Assembly: GCA_946480125.1 (NCBI GenBank)
Contig: CAMLIY010000090.1
Span: 1-11,082, forward strand
DNA: 11,082 bases
Source of the DNA: an uncultured Asticcacaulis sp.
Lineage (GTDB): Bacteria > Pseudomonadota > Alphaproteobacteria > Caulobacterales > Caulobacteraceae
Direction of reading: 5' to 3'
Part shown: positions 1 through 6,161 of the stretch, one piece after another
How the letters are laid out: each line of letters opens with the position of its first letter
Position numbering within the stretch: the stretch's first letter is position 1
Translations under genes and position numbers: made by a program
The notes under the pieces: generated by a model
Seen by the model: only the letters and a program-made list of their open reading frames with translations
Told to the model about the DNA's origin: nothing
Database searches by the model: none

Positions 1-1
1 G

Positions 2-493
2 GCAGCGGCTGACGACCTGCAACAAAGGCTGGGGAATGCCGAAGATCGTCTGTCGCAAGCGGACGAGGCGCTCAGGGCCGAAACTACGCGCTCACAGGCG
101 GCGCAAGCGCGCCTGACCGAACTGGATGCCGCCTTGCTGCTGCGGAGCTCGGAGGCTGAATATTTGCAGCAGGCTTACGATAAAATCGAAGTGGAGAATC
201 AAAAAAATAAAGATATGTTGTGTGACAAAACTGAACAGGCTCGATTAGCCGAGGCCCGCTTGGCCGAGTTGGAGGAGGCTCTGGCGCAGGCGAAGTCGGC
301 ATCAGAACAGTTGCAACACGCACTTACCGACGCTCAAGGACAAATTCTGCAAAAGGATCAGGCGCTTCAGGCAGAAACTATGAAAATCAAAGAACTGGAA
401 CACAAGCAATGGCTGGCCAGCACTGAATTTTCCCGTTTCGAAGGGCAGGTTGACATCCTTAAAGATCTGCTGCTGCGTGATGAATCTCTATGA
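2..493 (+). CDS. C-terminal part of a coiled-coil protein (5' truncated by the window)
   Basis: The frame is open from base 2 to the TGA at 491-493, giving 163 residues with no start inside the window, so this is the end of a longer protein. The visible part is almost all Ala, Glu, Gln, Leu, Lys and Arg with heptad-like spacing (for example the stretch around 236-330, rich in AEARLAELEEAL-type runs), which indicates a long alpha-helical coiled coil. The last 20 or so residues (FEGQVDILKDLLLRDESL) look like a short conserved tail rather than heptads. No catalytic domain is visible. The stop overlaps the ATG of the FkbM gene (ATGA at 490-493), so the two are probably translated together. Coiled coils in glycan loci can belong to chain-length regulators of the WbdD kind or to large methyltransferase or glycosyltransferase proteins; the missing N-terminus would decide. 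The coding call is firm, the function unknown. Confidence 0.8.
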   Translation, partial: AAADDLQQRLGNAEDRLSQADEALRAETTRSQAAQARLTELDAALLLRSSEAEYLQQAYDKIEVENQKNKDMLCDKTEQARLAEARLAELEEALAQAKSASEQLQHALTDAQGQILQKDQALQAETMKIKELEHKQWLASTEFSRFEGQVDILKDLLLRDESL

Positions 494-1839
494 AAAAAAT
501 TTCTGACCAGAGCGCGAAAAAACCGTCACCAGCTAAAAAAGTGATGATGCCAAAAGGTCTTGGGGAACTCGTTGCCGTGCCGGAAAAAATAGATAATCCA
601 GAGTCCGACTATCCTCCGGAAGACATGTACACACTGGATTCGGCGCGGACCAGTTGGCAATTCGGTGATTGGGATGCACTGATACAGATCGGCAAAACTG
701 ATCTCACAAATCATCCTGACCGAGCTAAGCTGGCCCTGCTTATCGCCGCGGCGCACGCGCACAACGCGAACAAGCCGTTTGCAAGACATTTTGCGTCTTT
801 AGCAGTCAGTTGGGGATGCAGCAGAAGGCTGGTCAATGATATTCTTATATCCAGCCTGTACAATACATTGGGGCGTCTCTCACTACTGTTAAATCGTGAG
901 GAAGATGCGTCTGAATATTTTAATCGCGCCATGGAAATAATCGAGACAAAGCGTAACAACACCTATCTGGGCCGGGTGAGGCAGATTTCCGAAGCCGCCA
1001 GACTGGGCTTGATTCCACAAGCCAGCCAACTTCTGGATCAGGAGATCAGCAGTCAAGGCGATACATGCTCAAATAGTATGGCATGGCGGTCTGTCGTGGA
1101 AGCACAGATAGAAATCTTGCATCACGAGTTATGGCTCTCATTGCAGAAGGGCCAAATGTTTCCACATGGGGATCCGCAAAGGGCGGATGTGCCGGGGCAG
1201 GCGCTCATAACTGGCGACGATCTCAAAAGACAATCCCCTTCGCAGCTTGGCCAGGATCTTTGGGTTCTGGAACAGACCGGCTATAAACGTGGCGGTTATT
1301 TCGTGGAATTTGGCGCGACGGACGGTATAGCTTTAAGTAATACCTGGCTATTGGAAAAGCAGTTTGGCTGGAAGGGAATATGTGCAGAGCCTAATCCTGA
1401 ATTTTATGCTCGGCTACAAGTAAATCGAGAATGTAAAGTATCCTCTGACTGCATTGGCGGCCAAACGGGAGAGGCAATAGAATTTATTCTGGCCGGTGTT
1501 TTTGGGGGTATGGCGCAATATGCTAACTCTGATAAGCATCAGGACAAGCGGCAGGCTTATCAGGAACAAGGAAAAACTCTAAACCTTATTACTATTTCTC
1601 TGCATGACTTTCTTAAAAAGTATAAGGCACCGAAAAATATTGACTACCTCAGTATAGATACGGAAGGGAGCGAGTTAGAAATTCTTGAGAATTTCCCTTT
1701 TGAAAAATGGAAGATACACCTAATTACAGTCGAGCATAATTTCACGCCTAGCCGCGAAAAAATCAGGAAGCTGCTTGAAAGTAAAGGATATTCCGGGGTA
1801 GAATCTCAATGGGACGATTGGTACAGACTGCAAGCATAA
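490..1839 (+). CDS. FkbM-family SAM-dependent methyltransferase with helical N-terminal domain
   Basis: The protein has 449 residues. The C-terminal part (about 254-446) is a Methyltransf_21/FkbM domain. It has a SAM-binding motif I FVEFGATDG (271-279), the acidic strand-end AEPNP (299-303), the family motif DYLSIDTEGSELEIL (385-399) and VEHNF (414-418). FkbM enzymes O-methylate hydroxyls, often on sugars of surface glycans; the acceptor here cannot be read from sequence. The N-terminus begins lysine-rich (about 1-20). Residues about 50-215 are helical and look like degenerate TPR-type repeats (WQFGDWDALIQIG, EEDASEYFNRAMEI), perhaps for protein-protein contact. The ATG at 490 overlaps the upstream stop as ATGA. 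There is no clear Shine-Dalgarno sequence, which fits translational coupling. Base composition falls towards AT in the 3' half. The domain call is secure, the substrate unknown. Confidence 0.9.
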   Translation: MKKISDQSAKKPSPAKKVMMPKGLGELVAVPEKIDNPESDYPPEDMYTLDSARTSWQFGDWDALIQIGKTDLTNHPDRAKLALLIAAAHAHNANKPFARHFASLAVSWGCSRRLVNDILISSLYNTLGRLSLLLNREEDASEYFNRAMEIIETKRNNTYLGRVRQISEAARLGLIPQASQLLDQEISSQGDTCSNSMAWRSVVEAQIEILHHELWLSLQKGQMFPHGDPQRADVPGQALITGDDLKRQSPSQLGQDLWVLEQTGYKRGGYFVEFGATDGIALSNTWLLEKQFGWKGICAEPNPEFYARLQVNRECKVSSDCIGGQTGEAIEFILAGVFGGMAQYANSDKHQDKRQAYQEQGKTLNLITISLHDFLKKYKAPKNIDYLSIDTEGSELEILENFPFEKWKIHLITVEHNFTPSREKIRKLLESKGYSGVESQWDDWYRLQA

Positions 1840-1986
1840 TTTTGTCTAAAGTAGTTTATCGAGTAATCATAGAGTGTTAATCGAATTCTCCATATATTCG
1901 ATAAGTGAATTATTAAATTTGATGAAAATAAAACTCAATTATTTGCATGCAGGCATTTGTTTACATGGGTTGAGCCGGAGTGTATC
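1840..1986 (+). other. AT-rich intergenic spacer with a short inverted repeat
   Basis: This spacer of about 147 bp between the FkbM and WcbI-family genes is strongly AT-rich and has no coding potential that I can support. It holds a perfect 7-bp inverted repeat, ATCGAAT at 1880-1886 and ATTCGAT at 1896-1902, with a 9-nt loop. No T-run follows directly, so it is a poor intrinsic terminator; it could be an operator or chance. A promoter for the downstream gene is plausible here, but I see no -35/-10 pair good enough to call. Confidence 0.4.
1977..1980 (+). promoter_or_regulatory. Ribosome binding site deciding the WcbI-family start
   Basis: GGAG lies 6 nt before the ATG at 1987. This supports that ATG over the in-frame TTG at 1957, which would add ten residues with no family resemblance. 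The resulting protein starts MVKIAVIGNCQ, placing the conserved GNCQ motif at the usual extreme N-terminal position. Confidence 0.65.
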
Positions 1987-2877
1987 ATGGTAAAAATAGC
2001 AGTTATTGGCAATTGTCAATCAGAAAAGATACAGCTTTTGATTAAAGCTATGTCGCCCAATGTAACCTGTTATGTTTTGGATGGGGTTCACAAGCTTTCT
2101 GAAGAGCAAAGAGAAAAGTACCTAAATGTGTTTCATGATGTCGATTTTATTTTTACGCATAAAATAAGTAATAACTATCATATAGAATATGTCAGGACGA
2201 ACTTTTTAACTGCCGGTTGGCCAGAAAAGGTTGTTACCTTCACCAACTTCTGGTTTAATGGTTACGATCCTTCATTTGTAATCCCTCTCAACAAAAATAA
2301 TCTGCCTTATGACGGCCCTTTAGGGCCCAACCACTTCCGGCAGATCATTGAAGCCTATGCTTCCGGCAAAAGTGTGCAGCAGGCTGTGGATTGCTGGCAA
2401 AAAATGGTAAATTTTGAAAAAAAAGCAATCAATCTGTTCGAGCGCTCTTTAATCGATTTAGTAAATCGCGATGCCGAATGTCATGTAAGGTGCGCTTCAT
2501 TTATAAATGAATATTATAACATTTATCCAATAACGCACACGGTAAACCATCCGTGCATTAATTTCTTGATCTATGCTGCGAAATCTATACTGAATTATAT
2601 ATCTATACCATACACATCCGTTAATGTAAATGCGCTGCCTGATTATTTTAAACTAGACTTCATAGATATATCTCCAAATAAATACATTGCCGATTACTTT
2701 GAAATTAAATTTGATTATAATAATCTTTATCGTGGGTATGATTTGGTTGAAGGTGTTTATGATTCTACTGGCGGAGTAAAATTTTATGATACTGAAGAGC
2801 TAGTCGAACATTATTATAATATGTATAGGTCTGCTTGGGCTGATGACGCTGCGCAATTTTTCAAGGCCATCGAATGA
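1987..2877 (+). CDS. WcbI-family polysaccharide biosynthesis protein (putative acyltransferase)
   Basis: The protein has 296 residues from the ATG at 1987. The N-terminus VIGNCQSEKIQLL (7-19) carries the GNCQ signature of the WcbI family, named after the Burkholderia capsule protein. A second conserved-looking motif, TVNHP (185-189), lies in the middle of the protein. WcbI proteins occur in capsule and exopolysaccharide clusters and have been proposed to act as acetyltransferases, but the reaction is not well established. There is no signal peptide or membrane segment, so it is likely cytoplasmic. The gene is much more AT-rich than the minus-strand glycosyltransferase genes and uses ATA for isoleucine often (two within the first 15 codons, and close together around 2597-2608), which suggests recent acquisition. 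It is the last rightward gene, convergent with the acyltransferase gene that ends at 2951. Family call good, biochemical role uncertain. Confidence 0.8.
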   Translation: MVKIAVIGNCQSEKIQLLIKAMSPNVTCYVLDGVHKLSEEQREKYLNVFHDVDFIFTHKISNNYHIEYVRTNFLTAGWPEKVVTFTNFWFNGYDPSFVIPLNKNNLPYDGPLGPNHFRQIIEAYASGKSVQQAVDCWQKMVNFEKKAINLFERSLIDLVNRDAECHVRCASFINEYYNIYPITHTVNHPCINFLIYAAKSILNYISIPYTSVNVNALPDYFKLDFIDISPNKYIADYFEIKFDYNNLYRGYDLVEGVYDSTGGVKFYDTEELVEHYYNMYRSAWADDAAQFFKAIE

Positions 2878-2950
2878 TTGTGAATTTGAGCCATAAAACA
2901 GAATAACGAACGTGTTTTCCGGACATCAGGCGACATCGATGATCATAAAG
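2878..2950. other. Convergent intergenic gap
   Basis: These 73 bp lie between the ends of the rightward WcbI-family gene and the leftward acyltransferase gene. I see no hairpin followed by a T-run on either strand, so a bidirectional intrinsic terminator is not supported. It marks the strand switch of the locus. Confidence 0.5.
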
Positions 2951-3595
2951 CTAAGGCTCATCCCCATGTGTCCAGTTCACATCGTCACGAACGATTCTGA
3001 GCGGCGCGCCCACCGCGACGCAACGTTGCGGAACTGGCTTGCGGACGATAGAGCGCGCGCCAATAATACTGCCTGAACCGATCTGTGCGCCACCCATGAC
3101 GACGGTATCGCGGCCAAGCCAAACATGCTCGCCAATTTCGATCATACCGCCGAATGCATTGAGGCGCTTGCCAGTATTGTCTCTGATCGCATGCATGTCA
3201 TCGGTTGCGAAGACGATATTTGAGCTCCATAACCCATCATCGCCCACCGTGATGCTGCCGCCATTACGGGCGTCGATAGATGCGCCATATCCGCTAAAAA
3301 CATATGCGCCTATGGAGATTGAACTCCCTCCGCCACAAGCGATACTGCTGTCAGGAAAACGGGATTCTCGGCCAATCACGACTTCTGGCGCATGACCCCA
3401 CAGCATGAGGCTGGGTGATGTATCGCAGGCTAATTTAATGATGGCACAGGTGGGGGGGGCGAGGCCGGGATGGAGGACAATCAACGGAGGAACCATGCCC
3501 GGCAGCAGGAATAACCGGTTACCATTATCATGCCACCAGTTGGGAACCAAACTTCGGTCATACCACTCGACCAGTTCGTTTATATAATCTTCCAT
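2951..3595 (-). CDS. Left-handed beta-helix (hexapeptide repeat) acyltransferase
   Basis: The protein has 214 residues, starting ATG (3595) and ending TAG (2951-2953). Residues about 68-195 show the short-period Ile/Val/Gly pattern of hexapeptide coils, ending in VWLGRDTVVMGGAQIGSGSI (158-177) and VAVGAPLRIV (193-202). This is the closing segment typical of the WbbJ/maltose O-acetyltransferase group. His135, in DDMHAI, sits where the catalytic histidine is expected. Such enzymes transfer an acyl group, usually acetyl from acetyl-CoA, to a sugar hydroxyl or amine and act as cytoplasmic trimers. The first 65 residues are not hexapeptide-like. In a polysaccharide cluster it probably decorates a sugar. 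A run of eight C (coding strand) falls at residues 46-48. The Shine-Dalgarno sequence is weak. It is separated by 208 bp from the upstream operon and may have its own promoter. Confidence 0.88.
   Translation of the reverse strand: MEDYINELVEWYDRSLVPNWWHDNGNRLFLLPGMVPPLIVLHPGLAPPTCAIIKLACDTSPSLMLWGHAPEVVIGRESRFPDSSIACGGGSSISIGAYVFSGYGASIDARNGGSITVGDDGLWSSNIVFATDDMHAIRDNTGKRLNAFGGMIEIGEHVWLGRDTVVMGGAQIGSGSIIGARSIVRKPVPQRCVAVGAPLRIVRDDVNWTHGDEP
3452..3459 (-). repeat. C8 homopolymer tract inside the acyltransferase gene
   Basis: Eight consecutive G on the plus strand, read as C8 on the coding strand, cover residues Ala46-Pro47-Pro48. Gain or loss of one base would shift the frame early and abolish the hexapeptide domain. 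In the given sequence the frame is intact. Confidence 0.7.
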
Positions 3596-3675
3596 GATTG
3601 TAAATCTAGGCTTTTGCGCGTTTAAAGCAATATGTGAATACGTATCCTACTATTAGGCAGGCCCTGAAATCCACC

Positions 3676-3737
3676 GATAATCGGCCGGCAATCCTTCAGA
3701 GATTTTCGCCTTCAGAGATTTTCGCCGGCTGATAATT
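3676..3737. repeat. Imperfect inverted repeat, 14-bp arms, 34-nt loop
   Basis: The arms are 3676-3689 and 3724-3737. They pair over 14 positions with one A-A mismatch and two G-T wobbles, and the core is GCCGGC against GCCGGC. The loop consists largely of the 16-bp tandem repeat. The plus-strand side is followed by a short T/A-rich run, but no plus-strand gene ends nearby. The minus-strand side, where transcription is expected, has no T-run, so it does not look like a normal intrinsic terminator. It may be a folded leader or intercistronic RNA element, or a small dispersed repeat. Confidence 0.55.
3693..3724. repeat. 16-bp perfect tandem duplication
   Basis: The unit CCTTCAGAGATTTTCG occurs twice head to tail, at 3693-3708 and 3709-3724, and the next two bases (CC) begin a third copy. 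It fills most of the loop of the surrounding inverted repeat. It probably arose by slippage. Confidence 0.85.
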
Positions 3738-3803
3738 TTAAAAACCATATATAATTGAAAGCCTTGCCTAACTTACAGCGGGATACTGAACTCTTTAGCG
3801 CGA

Positions 3804-6158
3804 CTATTTTGGCAGGCGGGATGTCAGTTCAGCGAAAATGCGATCCCGTTCGGGATTTGGGCCTTGAGCGAAATCGAGAAAGCCATGCAAGAGGGCAAGC
3901 CTTGTCAGTTCCAGATAGGTTCGGCCATAGTGCTCATCCGGCTCAAGATAGGCGCCTTCGGCCCATTCGTTCCAGGCATTGATGAAGATCATGGGCTCAA
4001 CCTGCTGACGGCGCAGCAGGGCTTCGTGCGTCAGGAAGCGCAGCCAGGCGGCGTAAGCCTTCGGACTGTCATTGACGAGCACATGACCGCGCTCGCCACG
4101 TCGGGCGGTATTGTCCCACATGGGCGTACAGCCGCGGTAGCGGATATAGTCTGTCGGTTTAGCATTGATGCTTCTGGCCGCCACGCCAACATAGTCTTCA
4201 ACCTGCCCCGCAAAGGACGGATCCACGCCGCCCATGCGTTCGGGATCGATCAGCAGCCGATCCTTGTGCGGCGGCGTAAATTCGATGGCGGCGTCGAAGC
4301 CGTAAGGCCGGGGATCTCCATGCCCGAAGGATTGCATGGCTACCAGATGCAGGTCGGGCAGGCCGTGCTTTCTGGCGGCTTCACGAAAGGCCCGTGCGCT
4401 GGCGCTGGCGTCGGGAAAATCGCTGACCTTGTAGATAGGCAATAAGGGCGCGCCCCCCACTCTGATATAGCGGGGATCCTTCAGCATCGGCAGCATGTCA
4501 ATGATGAAGCGTTCTTCGAAGCCCGGCATATAGGCTTGCGGAATAAGTATCTCTGTGTCCGAACCATCCCAGCGCCGTGTCCAGTTTTCATTGGCCCAGC
4601 AAATGCAGAAGGGAAAATCCGGCCCCTTGTCCAGCCAGATGTTTACAGGCTTTTCCAGAACCCGCCGACCTTCGAACCAGTAAACATAAAAGCAGAATCC
4701 GCCTATGCCATATTCAGCCGCCAGCCGGGCCTGTTCATGCAAAACGACCGGCACACGCAGATCGTAATAACCAAGATCGGTAGGCAGGCGCGGATGGCGA
4801 TGGTTGAACATCTGCGGGCGGGCGCGCGCAACATTGGTCCATTCGGTGAAGCCCTTGCCCCACCAAAGGTCATTTTCGGGAGTCGGGTGAAACTGAGGCA
4901 GGTAAAAAGCAATGGCGCGGACGGGTTCGTTTCCCGTAACGGCGGCGGCATCCTGAGGCGGTGCGGCGCGCTTTGGCTTGCGGCGGCGCGGCTTTCCTGT
5001 CGGCACAAGCTGGCGGTAAAATGCGTCGAGCGCCTTGGCGGCAGTCATCCAGTTGAGAGTCTCAAGGGCAAAGCGTCTGCCAGCCTTGCCAAGGGCGCTG
5101 GCCAGGTCGGGCGTGTTGGCGATGAGGCTGATTTTTTCGATCAGCTCGGCCAATGTGCCCTCATGCAGCTTCAGAACGTGTTCGCCATCCGTCAGGATTT
5201 TACCGATATTACTGTCGGGCAGGATGACCGGTCTGCCCGAGACAAGATATTCCGGCAATTTGGATGGAAAACGATAATCGTTGAAGGCGTCGGCACGGCC
5301 AGGCTGCACAAGGATGTCAGACAGGGCTAGTAGCCCAGGCATCCATGAACGATCGACAAATCCAAGCTCGATGCTGGCTTCACGGACAAGATCACTGTCA
5401 GGCAGGTTCAGATCGGCATAGTCCCAACCCGTTCGCAGAAGGCGGATTTTAAGACCGCGCTGGCGCAGACGGGCCGTGGCGAGATACAGATTGCGTATGT
5501 CGTGCGCAATCGACGCATGGACATTGCCGCCGTAAAAAATGAAGATCTCGTCGGCATCGATTTTATGCAGCTCACGGATAGCCGCTGTGTCTGCCGGAAG
5601 ATGCTCGAATTCCGGATCGAAACCTGGCCAGAAGACCATGCCGGGCACATGCGCCGGCTTAAACTCAAGCAGTGGCTCTATCAGGCATGTATAGCCCGCA
5701 GCGCCTTGCGCAAACCGGCGGTAACGGACGGGGTGCGACCTGTGATCGCCCGTCACCGCGTCGAGATAGGAACCGGGCAGGCGGCGGATTTCGTCATAAG
5801 CCAGACCGTTGAGTTCGTTTGACAGGATTTGCTCTTCATTATCCTCCATGTGCAGCAGATACTGACAGGCGTGTATTTCGGCCAGCGCTTCAACGGCCTT
5901 GCGCACATGCTCGCGCGGCGACCAGGCATGGATGAGATCCACCGGACCAGGTTCGGCGAAAGGCAGGTCGCCTGCCAGGGCATCCGCATATAATCTGACC
6001 GGAAAGTCTGGCCTGTGATGGCGTTCGATGGTCTCGAGGCCTTCCGGAATGAGTACGACAATGTCATGGCCCAGGCTTCCGAGCGCGCGCGCCAGGCTGA
6101 AGACGTGAATGGCGCTATTGCCCAGGAAATTGCAGTGCGAAACCAGTATGATGCGCAT
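3804..6158 (-). CDS. GT4 glycosyltransferase fused to a WbsX (GH99-like) domain
   Basis: The protein has 784 residues in two parts. Residues 1-385 are a GT-B fold, GT4-like glycosyltransferase: an opening strand and helix MRIILVSHCNFLGNSAIHVF, a C-terminal lobe beginning near IFIFYGGN (205-212), and the nucleotide-sugar region PSKLPEYLVSGRPVI (298-312). A basic, proline-rich linker (about 386-412, RRRKPKR) leads to a Glyco_tran_WbsX domain (about 413-755). That domain shows YLPQFHP (419-425), WWGKGFTEW (432-440), CWANENWTRRWDG (520-532) and NAWNEWAEGAYLEPD (727-741). WbsX proteins occur in O-antigen and exopolysaccharide clusters and are related to GH99 glycosidases; their exact reaction is not settled. 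The first Glu of the GT4 E-x7-E motif is not evident. There is no signal peptide, so it is probably cytoplasmic. The start lies 3 nt after the stop of the repeat-protein gene, so it is the last gene of the coupled operon. Confidence 0.9.
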   Translation of the reverse strand: MRIILVSHCNFLGNSAIHVFSLARALGSLGHDIVVLIPEGLETIERHHRPDFPVRLYADALAGDLPFAEPGPVDLIHAWSPREHVRKAVEALAEIHACQYLLHMEDNEEQILSNELNGLAYDEIRRLPGSYLDAVTGDHRSHPVRYRRFAQGAAGYTCLIEPLLEFKPAHVPGMVFWPGFDPEFEHLPADTAAIRELHKIDADEIFIFYGGNVHASIAHDIRNLYLATARLRQRGLKIRLLRTGWDYADLNLPDSDLVREASIELGFVDRSWMPGLLALSDILVQPGRADAFNDYRFPSKLPEYLVSGRPVILPDSNIGKILTDGEHVLKLHEGTLAELIEKISLIANTPDLASALGKAGRRFALETLNWMTAAKALDAFYRQLVPTGKPRRRKPKRAAPPQDAAAVTGNEPVRAIAFYLPQFHPTPENDLWWGKGFTEWTNVARARPQMFNHRHPRLPTDLGYYDLRVPVVLHEQARLAAEYGIGGFCFYVYWFEGRRVLEKPVNIWLDKGPDFPFCICWANENWTRRWDGSDTEILIPQAYMPGFEERFIIDMLPMLKDPRYIRVGGAPLLPIYKVSDFPDASASARAFREAARKHGLPDLHLVAMQSFGHGDPRPYGFDAAIEFTPPHKDRLLIDPERMGGVDPSFAGQVEDYVGVAARSINAKPTDYIRYRGCTPMWDNTARRGERGHVLVNDSPKAYAAWLRFLTHEALLRRQQVEPMIFINAWNEWAEGAYLEPDEHYGRTYLELTRLALLHGFLDFAQGPNPERDRIFAELTSRLPK

Positions 6159-6161
6159 ATG

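Larger units (their letters stand above)
3596..3803. other. Intergenic region between the glycosyltransferase operon and the acyltransferase gene
   Basis: These 208 bp hold no gene that I can support. They contain an 11-bp palindrome with one central base, CCGATAATCGG (3674-3684), and a 16-bp tandem duplication enclosed by an inverted repeat (separate entries). On the minus strand a very AT-rich tract (about 3732-3760) lies about 140 bp before the acyltransferase start. It could hold that gene's promoter, but the best -35/-10 pair I find is weak. I see no standard terminator for the minus-strand operon that ends at 3804. Confidence 0.5.

Noticed and set aside
814..836. Loss of E-x7-E in the GT4 half of the 923-residue enzyme as a sign of inactivity (interval is in residues of that protein)
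   Set aside because: The GAG.KGK...AMAHG form is, as far as I recall, usual for this fused subgroup, so the absence is probably a family trait and not a defect.
1957..1986. TTG start at 1957 for the WcbI-family protein
   Set aside because: The ATG at 1987 has GGAG at a proper 6-nt spacing and places GNCQ at the N-terminus as in the family.
2878..2950. Possible bidirectional terminator between convergent genes
   Set aside because: Only short palindromes (e.g. CATCGATG, ATGATCAT) are present, with no GC-rich stem and no T-run.
3676..3737. Reading the inverted repeat as an intrinsic terminator of the minus-strand operon
   Set aside because: The loop is 34 nt and no T-run follows on the minus strand. 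The T/A-rich side faces the plus strand, where no gene ends.
4536..5330. Plus-strand open frame of 264 codons
   Set aside because: It is antisense to the GT4-WbsX gene. Its Arg/Gly/Ala-rich composition has no family signal.
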